64,000 nt of DNA from Brugia malayi (Eukaryota > Nematoda > Chromadorea > Rhabditida > Onchocercidae). Positions within the stretch are counted from its first letter, which is position 1, and the number at the start of each line of letters is the position of its first letter. This document shows positions 24,801 to 37,458 of the stretch, piece after piece. The stretch spans positions 3,444,649 to 3,508,648 of the forward strand of contig NW_025062477.1 in the NCBI RefSeq assembly GCF_000002995.4. Direction: 5' to 3'. A model generated the notes under the pieces. That model did no database searches. It was not told the origin of the DNA and worked only from the letters and a program-made list of their open reading frames with translations. The position numbers were made by a program, and so were the translations under genes.

Positions 24801-27800
24801 GTTCCGGAATTATTTCAATAATACAAACAGTAGTCTTTCAGTAATTTGAAATGTGATTTTTTCATTTTATTGATTCATTTTTTCTTACTGAAAAGTAATT
24901 CCGGAATTATTTCAATAATGCAAAAGTAGTCCTCAGTAATTCGAAATGCTTTCAGTAAAGAAGTCATTTTGTTGATTTATTCTTCTTTACTGAAAAGCAA
25001 TTCATTCTTTTTTACTGAAAGCAATTCCGGAATTATTTCAATAATGCAAAAGTAGTCCTCAGTAATTCGAAATGCTTTCAGTAAAGAAGTCATTTTATTG
25101 ATTTATTCTTCTTTACTGAAAAGCAATTCCGGAATTATTTCAATAATGCAAAAGTAGTCCTCAGTAATTCGAAATGCTTTCAGTAAAGAAGTCATTTTAT
25201 TGATTTATTCTTCTTTACTGAAAAGCAATTCCGGAATTGTCCCAGTAATGCAAACAGCAGTCCCTCAGTATAAATACTTTAACATGCTAATCCTGTTGAT
25301 ATCCAAAAAGTCTGACCTAACTAATTGCTTTCCTGTTTGAGTAGTCCTTAATTGATGGATGAACTTAATTCACTTTCTTCTTTTGCTTTTCCGATTATTC
25401 CATTGCCAATTAAAGACATCATTTATTAACATGAATCTTCATCAGATCCTTAAATTTAATCATTAATCTAAATTGATTTCCACTCATTAACAAGACTTTA
25501 CGAGCTAAACAAACTAATGAAATAAGGAATAAACAACATTGTTGTCATTTTCCTAAAATTTATTTACAAAATTTATTTATTTATTTTGCTTTATCGGTAA
25601 AATGAAAAAAAGAAAAACACTGTCACAGAGTTGAAAATTTCTGAAAAGTAAAGTTTTAAAAGTTTAAAATCACAACAAATCCTCAATGATTTTTTTATAA
25701 TTTATTTTCTTACTTTCTCGGTGAAAAAAAAAAAAAAAAGAAAAAAAAAAACACACATAGTCACAGAGAGTTGAAAATAGAGTTAAAAAAGAAAAAAATT
25801 TTATAAATTGCACAAATTAATATAAAATATTTTATAAGAATTAATAATAATATATATAATTAATAGTTAAACTATATGAATAAAAGTATTTGAAAGGAAA
25901 ATTTTTGCAATGAATAATTCTTTAACATTAATTCAACTAATATTCAATTTTGTATAAAAGTTTCAAATTTGATTGTTATCATAAAATTTTGATTGAATGT
26001 AAAAAGGTAACAATGAAATGTTTTATTCTCCAATATTTACTTGTGTTAATTTAAAAGATGAAAATTTGAAAAGAAAGGTCAACGTCAACCACTTGTAACA
26101 ATTAAGCAATTTCTTATGAACTGATGATGACATATTGTGGTGACATGTGTCTCTCTTATGAGTTATGTCCATTAATGTTCGTACACAACACAATTTTGTT
26201 CATCTTTTTTCATTTATACAGTCATAAAAAGGTCAAAAGGTGACATTTTATAAAATGGTTTTCTCTAAAGTATCCATTTTATTCTGCTTCAATTCCACTT
26301 CAAAAATTTTGTATTCAACATTATGTTTAATTAATTTTGAAACGATGAAAATTCTTCATGTGAAAAATATATTTTAATTTCTATTACTTTATTAAAATAT
26401 ATATTAAATTATTTTTTTTTTTTTTGATTTTATATTATTTCTATTTTTTATGAAAAAAAAAAACAATAAAAATTGATGTTTGTGAAAAAAAAAAAAAAAA
26501 AAAAAGATTAGCTATATTTAAAATAGTAAAACTGAGAATAATATTTCAATAGAATGATGGGAAAAATAAAGATGAGATAAATAGAATATTTCATTTTCAT
26601 CTTACAAAATCTTTTTCTAATTAATTATAAATAATTTCAAGAAGGAGAATATAAGATTGAAAAATTTTTGAGTTGTCTTCATATGTTATGGGAAAGTTTT
26701 ATGCTTATTTAAGTTTTATGCTCATAATTTTTACTTGATGATCTCTGAACTTTTACGATATTTTAATTGTAATTAAGATTTTCAGAGTATCTGAAAAATA
26801 ATTTACCCAAATTTTTACATACTTTTTGAATTATAATTAAGATTTCATATTTTTTTTGAAATTATAATTAAGATTTCAAGATCAAAAATGATTTATCTAA
26901 CTTTTCACATACTTTTTGAATTTCATTTTTGAATTATAATTAAGATTTCGTTTTTTTTTTTTTTTTTTGAAATTATAATTAAGATTTCAATATCAAAAAT
27001 GATTTATCCAACTTTTCACATACTTTTTGAATTTCATTTTTGAATTATAATTAAGATTTCATATTTTTTTTTTTTTTTTTTTGAATTATAATTGAGATTT
27101 CAAAATTAAAAATGATTTATCTAACTTTTTACATACTTTTTGAATTTGTTAATGAAAATATCGATTTTAAATTTGTAGAAGAAAATAGAAAGATAAAATA
27201 AATTTAAAACGCACTGTTATTTTTTACAATGTTTACTGATGCAAATGAATTTGTCATAAGTGTCAGGTTAGTACCTATAATTCATTCTCAGCTGACCTTG
27301 AATTTGCCATAAACTTAATTGATTGATTGATGTTTCTTCGTTCTCACTATTTTTCCATATTTAATTCTTATTATTTCAACTTTCAATTTCGAGGACATTT
27401 ATTCCACAACTAATTTTGATCATATCAAACTTCCATTGTGTATTAAAAATTTAATCAGTTAAACTTTACTGATATCTAAGTATCATATACTTAATAAACT
27501 TTATAAATTTTTCATTTTTAAATTCTTCAATTGTTACCTTTTTAAAAATTTAAAGTTTCATAAAATTTTTCTCCCAGCACATAAAATTACATCCAGTACT
27601 ACAGAAAAATGTACAAATGTACTTAATTAAAAATTAAAAATAATTATAACTGTTTAATGAACTTTTAAAATTCTAATTTCACCTCATTGACCTCTCGAGT
27701 TAGAAATATAACACTCTCTAGATATTGTCAAATTTGATACCATTGAGCATTGTCATTGTAATCATATTCAATCTTTGCTTTGTCATATCGAAATTTCATT

Positions 27801-30800
27801 TGTCAAAGATGTCACCCTAAGCATCTGATATCATCTAACTTTTCATGCTATTCGCCTTTGACATGCATAAATTTGTTCCAAAATGCATTTGGCTAAATTT
27901 ATAAGTTAAAGTTCTACAAGTTAAAATATATACTTCATCAATCTTTGCAATTAATTTAAACATAAACAATGATATCGTTTAGAAAGTGTAAAGGTCACGG
28001 AAAAGAAAGAAAATACTTTCAAAAAATTCACCCATTATTGATGAAATCGATTTTTTTATTTATGTACCTTTGAATTTCAGAGGTCAAATGATTGATTCTG
28101 TTAGAAGCTATAGCCGCCACTAACCCCTACCTCATTCATTTTTTTCTTGTTTACACGGGTCACCTTTCCCTTCACAGTTTCTTCTCTTTTTCCTCATTAT
28201 CTCAATTGAAGAGTCTCTTATAACCTATATTTTAGTACCGATAAGGATTACCTATCTACCTACCTACCTGTCTACCTGTCCACTTTCATTTTTTTCCACT
28301 GTCCTTTGTCGTCGTCTTGCTCGTTCTTGTTAAGTAGTAGTGGTATTTGAGCAGGTAAAGATTATTAATTACTTGTTAAATTCCTTCCCTATCGCTACTG
28401 CCCGCACTTCATTCCAATTTTTTACACATTTTGACATTTACCTGATCTGTTTGCTCATTCTCTCTCATCCATACCTTTCCTTTTTCTCCGTACCTTTTTT
28501 TTTTTCTTTTTAATATTCTTATCATGAAATTATTTGTAATTCTTCTAATCATTTTTGATAAATTTTAACATATAACTAATTATTCAAGCATAAATGATTA
28601 GTCTAATTTTTATAAAAGTGAATTCTTTTCAAATTTATAATAAATGTCAATGATAAAATTCCTTTTATCATTTTTTTTTTTTGCTAACTTTTATTACAAT
28701 TAAATTTTATAAAAAATTTTGTACTAAAAGAAAAGTTTAAACTTTAAGTTAATTTGTATGCAAATTTGTTGTTAAATTAACTACTTACACTCTAGTGGCA
28801 TCATTTTAATTCATTTTCCTCCCTTTTGAAATGAGACATTTGAGCACCGCCACTCAGTCAGTCACTTACTTACTTACTATTTGTATTATAATTCATTCCA
28901 TCTTCGGCGCTTTTATTTACTCCAGTTGTCCCCATCTCTTCATTTGACATCCCACAATTACTTTGTTTACTTATATTATTTGAATGATAGCACTCTTTTG
29001 GCTTTATTTCACATTGAAAGCATTTACATTGCTTTCCTTTCCTTTTCGTTTACATTTTGCGCACTTCTGATGATGATAAGTGATCAGAAAATGAAATTAT
29101 TGATTTATTTTTCAATAAAATTTCTCATTGAAACATTTTCATATTTTTGGGTTTTGAAAAATTTTTTGTCAAATTAGTTAGATTGTATAGTATTACTACT
29201 ATCTTTTCGCTTGATTTTCCTTTCAAATAGCATTTTAAATGTAAAAATTGCGATTTTATTTTATTCCATCAGAATGTGTCATCTTGTGGTGACACATTTG
29301 CATTCGGTAAAAGGCAAAAGAGTTATTTTTGATAGAGAAAAACTTAAAAGTTAATCATTGGTTTATTGGCAATTCAAAAACGTTATTTGCTGCATCCAAT
29401 AAAAATGCTTTTCTGTTGAAATTTTAACAGAAAAAAAAATCGTAAAATTGGCTTTTTTTTTTGGATGAAAATTGGATGAAACAGTTATTACTCGGAGAAT
29501 AAAATTTCCTTTTTTTCATCTTTCAAAAGAAATAAAAAAAAGAAAAAACGAAAGTGGAAACTATCCCTCGGGTATATCCCTCGGGTATTTATTTCGATAT
29601 TTGCTCGAAATAATGTCAAAAAAAAAAAAAAAATTTTTTTTTTCTTCAATTGAACCAAATAATCAGTCTTCTAACTTTCCTTCTTATCATTTATTTATAT
29701 TCAATCCTTTTTTTTTTTTTTTTTTTTTCTTCATATTTTAACAATTTAAATTTTTTCATTCTCAATTCTTTCCTTTCTTTCTTTCTTTTCTTGATAATAG
29801 TTTTTTATCAATTTTATTTGGAACTTTTTAAAACTTTTTTTGTGTTTCATTTGATAAAATTGATAAAATTATGCCATTTAATAGGATGGTAATCGATATA
29901 TTCCGGAAATTAACACACACACTTTCCGTTTATTACATAAATGATTACATCAATTATTAATACATATAGTTCATCTTAATATCTTCCCTACTAATATATA
30001 ATAATTGTCTAAGGGAATAATTAACATAATTAGGAGAATAACACATGTAGTAGTGAGTAGTAAGTAGTACTCTTGGTCACTCATTGACCATTTAAGGATC
30101 CATCTGGACACTTTCACAAAACTAAAATTCATTATACATTCGCTTTTTCACTACTTTATTATTAGTAGTAGTATAGTAGCACTTTCTTTGCTATATAGTC
30201 GCAGATTAAAATTTTGCATAAATATTTATTTCCATTAAATTAGCATCTGAGTACCATAATGGGAATGAATATACTAAAAGGTAATCATTATGCTATTTTA
30301 TAATTTATATTATTATTATTTATTATGATAATAATAGTTATTATTTATATCTCTATTAGAAGAAGCAATTTTACCTTCAATCATTTATTATACTCAAATT
30401 TAAATGTGCAAGAGGGAGAGAGAGAGAGAGGGAGGGAGAGAAAGAAGAAAACGAGGAAGATTGATTACCTCTGTATGAGAGAGAGAGAGAAGAAAGTAGT
30501 ATTAAATTTCCAAATTAGGTCTTTCCTAATTAGTAGTATTGAGAGTTCATCTGTCATGCAGATCTATTATTATATGTAAAATAGGTTTATTTGACTTTTT
30601 TTTTTTTTTTTTTTTTTTTACTTTTCAGATTTTAAATTAAAGATTTGTGAGGAATTTTCAGACTAAATTTTACAAAATCATTTCTAAGATTTGTTTACAC
30701 TGAAATAAATTATTTGCAGTGAGTGATAGGATTAGAATTGAATAAATTTTTAGTATAGGAAATATTGTATAATTTCATATGGTTTGCTTGAATTATTGTC

Positions 30801-32367
30801 GGAATAGAAATTTCGGAAATCATTAGCTATAGAAATTATGCAAATTGCATATTTTATAAAATGCTTTGCGCCTCATTTCTGATAGAAAGTGTAGTTTTTC
30901 ACTTATTCCTCATTAATAAAATTTCATTTATTCATTTCAGTCGTTTAAAATTAAAGCTGTAAATTAAACTTTATGCAAAACTAATCTTTAACTACAAATT
31001 TAAAATTATTTAAGTATAAAATTAACTGTTTTATATGACTGAAATTATCAATAAGTCTGATGTAAACAAATATATAGCTAATATATATATATATATATAT
31101 ATGTAAATATGGCTATTATTTGATGCAAAATTTTTCAAATTAAACTTTTTAATCGTTTTAAAAATAAACATACTTCCGAATGGATAGTATAAAAATTATA
31201 GTATTGAAAAATTTGCTTCTAAGTTTTGACATCAAAAATTTTTCTAATTTTTGGTCCAAAAAACAATATTCATTTTAAATAGCTCGTGCTTAAGTTAAAT
31301 TCATTGATTTTTGTTTTTTTTTTTTTTAAATTTCTTTTAAAATTTGTGAATGATAACAATCTCTAGAATCTCAAGAAGTAATAGTAACAAAAAAAAAAAA
31401 AAAAAAAGAAAAAGAATTAAAAATCGGAGAGATAAAATTGCCCAAAAGTTGATTAACTTTTTAATGTTTATATGATAAAATTTGAATGTTTTGCCTTTCT
31501 TTCATCTTTTCTAATTCACTTATAAATAATGAAATTTTAAGTTTTATGATATTTTGCACTTTTTTTGATATTCAATTGGGATTTAACTAATTTCAAAAAA
31601 AAAGAAAAAAACTTTTTTGATTGCATACAAACAACTAAAATTGCCTTTTGATAGACAAATTGCTTTTTGCTTTTTTTTTCATTCATTTTTGCTTGAATAC
31701 ACACTGAAGCGAACGATCATTTAATGCTTATACTAAAATTTTAACAGTTTTCATTCTATTCTAATTTCCTTTCTTACTTACTTACTTACTTACTTACTAA
31801 TAATTCTTACTTTTCCTTTTAACAAATATTATCAAATAGATATTCTCACTTATAAAAAAAATTACTCTTATTTAAAATAAAATAAAATCACTGTTAAATT
31901 TCAATCTATAACAGTTAGCATTTTAAATTTGAATCATTTTGCTTCTATTCATTATGACTAGTACTAATGAGAGTCAGTTGTCCTTTTTCTTTTTTCTCAT
32001 TTTTTCATTTCAAATTTTTTAGTATTTGAAAAAAAGCTATTCACAAAATGATTGTTGCTTCAATGATTTAAGTATTATTATCTTAAAAGTTAGACTTTTG
32101 AGTTATTAATTGCATATGTATGTTTGTAGTTTGGAGTATATTTATATATTTGTAGTCTTTCTAATTAATTTTAACATCACTAAGATTTTATCTTTTAGAA
32201 TTTTATTTCTAATTATCATTTCTGATTATTGTAAAAAAAAGAAAGAAAAAAGGAAAAAAGGTAGGAATGATATTAGCCGATTAAATGAAATACTGTAATC
32301 GGTAACTTTACAAGTATATAATAAATTAATTTCTGATTAATGAGAAATAACTTTACCTCATTTTTCT

Positions 32368-32399
<32 letters not shown>

Positions 32400-35300
32400 T
32401 TGTAAATTTCATATCCATTCCTATGATATATTCTTCGTTGTCAATTGAGAAAATGTGACACAGTAGGTGGTAACGATTGAATGTCCTTGGAATGAAGGTA
32501 TGCTCTGAGAGAGAGGGGGAGGGAGAGAGAGAGGGAGAGAGAAATCAATGTGATGGATGAACTATCAATGTATGTTGTGTTATTTGAATTGTATCTGAGA
32601 GAATAAATGTGTGAGAAAAGGAAGAAATGAATTTTATTCTTTATTTTTATAAGTAAACAAGGATGAATTGATAATGTGATATGTATGATTTGTTAAACTT
32701 TTTATTATCTTTATTTTCAATTCCTTTTTTTTCTTTCTTTTTTTAAAAAAAAAACAATTTCGAGAATGAATACCTTGAAATTGATTCGAATGAATCTTGA
32801 AATTGATCTTCTTTCCTTTTTTTTTTTTCAATTTAATTTGTTTTTATTCTAATTTAACAAATATTTTTTTTTTTTTGTGTTATCAGTAAAAATTAGTATT
32901 CTTTTCTGCAATGGTTTTTGTATAATTTTTTTTTTTTTAAATAAAAGATAAAAGCAATAGAAATAGTTGATTAATGACATATAAAGTATTCAAAAATTTT
33001 CTTTTTGAAAGAACTTTTCAGTTGATAGTGCATTCTTATCTTAGTCTCTGTCAATAAATATTTGAATATTTAAGTTTTATTAACTCGTAGTTAGGGGAAT
33101 AGAACAAAATAGCCTTACTACTATCTTTAGATATTATATTCTTCCAAAATTTTCTATCATTTTACTATTTTTAAATCCTATATTCTTCTAAAATTTTTCA
33201 TCATTTTACTATTTTTAAATATTATATTCTAAATTTTCTACCATTTTACTATTTTTAAATCCTATATTCTTCTAAAATTTTCTACCATTTTAGTTTGAAA
33301 TGAATTTTATTAACACTGAAGTATTCATAATAAATTCCTTTAAATAATTCCCTAAATCATTTCGTCCTATTTATTTCTTGAGAGAAAGGAATTGAGAAGA
33401 GGACATTACTGAAGATTTTCATATGTACGATTTTAGATATTCGATCTTTGCATACTTCTATTCTAAAATTATTTCAAATTTATTATTTACATTGAAATGT
33501 TACTTTTTTGCTAAAACATAAATTCTTTTCGAGTTAAAAGTAGAAGAGAAAAAAAAAAAATTACTTTCATTTGAAAAAGTTTATTGAGTTTTTTTTTTTT
33601 TCACTAAAATTTAAAATAAAGTGGAAATTTTTCATTTTAGAAGAACTTTTATTAGGCATAGAAAGTGAAAAAAAAAAAAAAAAAGACCCTCTCATTTTAA
33701 TGAGCTTTTTGAAATTTCTAATTTTTAAGTAGCACTTCGAGTAGGCTTTATTTAAAGCATTGTGGAATATTAGGCCATAAATATTAAGCAAAATTAATAA
33801 AATTAGTCTAAAATAGCATCAAACTTTTGAAAAATTTGAATTAGGAAATGAATATATGAAAAAGAAACGAACATTTATTTGTTATCAATGAGTTAATAAT
33901 GCATATTTAATGATCCTTATTAAGCTATTATTATTATTTATTATTATTTATCCAAATGATTGAATGAGAATGACAAAGCTAATAATTCAAAAATATCTCT
34001 TTGACATGAATAACCTTGGCCCTACAATAACTTTGCTCATTATTTTATAGCCTATAAATTTTTTCGTAAGTGTATTACGAGATAAGCCGTCACTTTTATA
34101 CGTGTATAAGCGTAAATAAATGTAATAGTCGTTATATTTAATGGCTATTTTTTTGCACTAAATATGAACGAAATTTGATGACATCGCAGCAATAAATCCT
34201 TAAAATCTTCTGTCATTTCGAGATTAACTTTTCGAGAATGAATTAAAGAATTACTTCTAAATATCTCTATGAATTAAAGAATTTTGTTGATAAATGACTC
34301 ATTTACCTTTCTTCATTTGAATCTAAATAATGCATTCGTTGTATTTCAATATGACATTCATCATAAATCATTGATGCAAGCAATGCAAGCAACTGTAAGG
34401 TATTGTCAATTGCATGCTATTGTCACGATATTGCATGATTTCATTGTTTACAGTTTCATAAATACAACACCAATCTTTGACATTCGCTATTTCAATTTAT
34501 CTTATTCTTTGCTACGATTAGGAAAAACATTTTCAAACTTTTTCAACATTTGTTAAAATTTTTGAAAATTTAAAAATTTAATATAATAACTGATCCATCT
34601 ATCATTATCATACTTTTTCTCATTTAGATACAATTATCTAAATTCAAATATGTTTGTATTTTGATTTCTTACAAAAGAAAAAAAAAAGATAACAAACATT
34701 AAAAAGTTTGCATTTATATATTTATTGAATAATTCTTTGAGCAATTGCAAAAGCATTACATCTAGGTTTTATATTTCCATTTAAATTGATGAAATTGGAT
34801 AATTTTTATAAATTTTAAAATGTGCTGATAATTACATTTACTATTACCTGAATGAACATTCAATCCATTTGATCAGATTGAGGACGATCATCAGATCAAT
34901 GATAATTATAGTAGACCTGTTTCTCGCATCATTTACTCTCCCTTTTTCATTCTTGATATTTCTAATTTCTTTTAAATTAAATTTAAGATTCATTTTATTG
35001 ATTAAAAAATGTGAAGTGAATCATTCATCCTAGAATAATATTTTAGCAAAAATTAAAAATTATTCGTTATTATTTACTCTGTCATTTGATATGTTGGCTA
35101 TTTGTTTAGATTTGTAATTGATACGACAATGACAATATTATTAAGATTTTTGTTTCAATTCATTCTCTATCTTGAAATTACTAATTAAATAGCTAATTAA
35201 TTTCTTTAAATTCATCATATTGCCTTTCTATTAATGAGAATTTACAACTTTTCATAAATTTTTCATAAAACTGAAATAATTTACCTTCTTATTTCATCCT

Positions 35301-37423
35301 TTAATTTATTTAGTAATTAATTACTAACAATTATAATTAGTACTTAATCAATACTTAATTTTACTGATATTGAGATGACACTAATGATTATGCTGCTTGT
35401 TACAAAGTTTCTTTCAATTCTTCAATTTCATTCACTGTGACAACTTTTAAAGAAGCTAACAGAAGAAAAAAAAAAAAAAGCCGATGACAAAACTTTATTT
35501 TAAGCAAATCAAACTTAGTAGTTTAATTTGACAATGTCTGTTTGCTTATTTCTTTGTTTGTTTGTTTTATCACAAAGTAATTAATTAAACAAAAAAAAAA
35601 AACTTCGTTAAATGAATAAAACATATGAAATTAGCTGAAATCAATTATTATCAGAATTCATATCGATGAAACTTTCAATGAGTTAAAATTTTTCAATGCA
35701 ATTTAAAAAAAAAGAAAAAATATTTTATTCGTTTTTCTAACTTTCCTCATTTGATGCTTGCAATCACATCCGTTCAAATTAAAAGAAATTCATTAAAAAG
35801 GGAATAACATTTGTATATAAATTAAATTTAAACACATTGCCATTCCGAAGGAAAATTTAATCTCACTGCAGGATTTTAGAGAATTTTTTCACATTTCATA
35901 GCTAATTTTTGCTATGTCTTCTTTTTTTTTTCTTAATGTGATCAACCATCATTGAGGACAAATTGCGCATTTATGTCTTTCGTTCAGTTATAGTTTTCTT
36001 TCAATGATCAATTAATGGTGAGAATGGGTGGTGTGTATCGATGAAATCCTTAAATGGATAGCTTCAATGATTGTTACTTTGAAATGAATTTATTGCGCTT
36101 ATGTCTTTTTTCTCATTGTAATTTCATTTATTGTGTTCAAGGCGGACAATGAATTAGTTAGTGATGGCGGTATTGTCGTATGATTCATGCAATGTCCTTG
36201 TCGACTAAAATTTATTTCTCATTTTGTTATTTCGACATTTAAGATTGTCCATAATCAAAATCATTTTTGAACAAAAAAGTACTTTTTTTTTTGTATCTTT
36301 TCTTAAATGTGTAGTTCGATTGTCACATAATGATATTTGTCTTTTTATTTCTAAATCCGGAAAATCGGATTTTCATAGGTAATTTCTAAGTCTTTTTACT
36401 AATCGTATTAGTTAAGCATTAAATTTTTCAAAATGAAAAAGAAATTTCTCCTTAAATAACAAAATTACTTTTATTAATTTTTGATGACAATTTTGCAACA
36501 TTCATATGAAAAATTCTACTTGAAATAATTCTTTGTAAGTTTATTCTTGAATGAAATAATAAATTTCTAATTGAGAATATTGTACACATTACTAATTAAA
36601 AATGAACAAATAATGAGTGAAAGGTAAATTTGAAATTGACAAAGACTATTTCTTTGTTAATTTCAAATTTCGTATAGTTATTTACATCTTTGATTATATA
36701 ATTTAATGGAAAATGTGACAGAAGAGATGAATGAATGAATGAATAAATGTCGCAATTTATCTTTTATTGTTTATTTGATGGTGCAATTTATGTCTCATTT
36801 TCTAACTTTTACTGATATCATTTACTGATAATGTTAATCTCAAAATTTAAGAATAAATCATTTTTCAATCATTATTTATTTTCTTTTCAAAATTTTCCTA
36901 AATTTGAAATGATTTTTAATTTAAGAAATTTTAAATAAATTTAAAATTTTTTCAAATTTATAATTTCATTTTGTAAAGCGAATAAATTATATTTATGAGA
37001 ATAATCTTTTCGTTCAATTTTTAATTTCTAAATCTAGATCACTACTAATATTTTTTTCTTAAATGAAATTAAAAAAAAAACGAAAGAGAAGTTTATCGAT
37101 CATGTATGTCATTTTAGCAGAGCTCTTTCATCCAATTTGTCTCCTTGCTTCTGATCTATATGCTTCATTTTCGTTGATAAATAAAATTAGTTTTATTTAG
37201 GGGAAAAAAAAAAAAATTTTTTTTCATACTTTAAAAAAAAAAAAAATTCATTTCATTTATTTCTACGATATGAAAATGAATTTCATTTCTCTGATCGCTT
37301 CAGGCATATCTTATGTTCCATTTTTTATTATTGAAATTAGAAAGCATTTTTTTTTTTTTTCTTTTAAGATTTCTTCCATTAGTTGTCATTAGATGTCACA
37401 AGATTCTTCCATTAGATGTCACT

Positions 37424-37458
<35 letters not shown>

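Noticed and set aside
8369..25300. Regularly spaced repeats that might suggest CRISPR arrays
   Set aside because: They are contiguous tandem repeats without unique spacers, in introns of a spliced eukaryotic gene.
24739..25300. Complete mariner-type transposon
   Set aside because: The CAGT-like ends and inverted pairs are suggestive, but no transposase remnant and no clear TA duplication were found.
34284..34556. 90-codon open frame in the giant intron with balanced composition
   Set aside because: No recognisable motif, no splice or start context, and a frame of this length is expected by chance in 22 kb.
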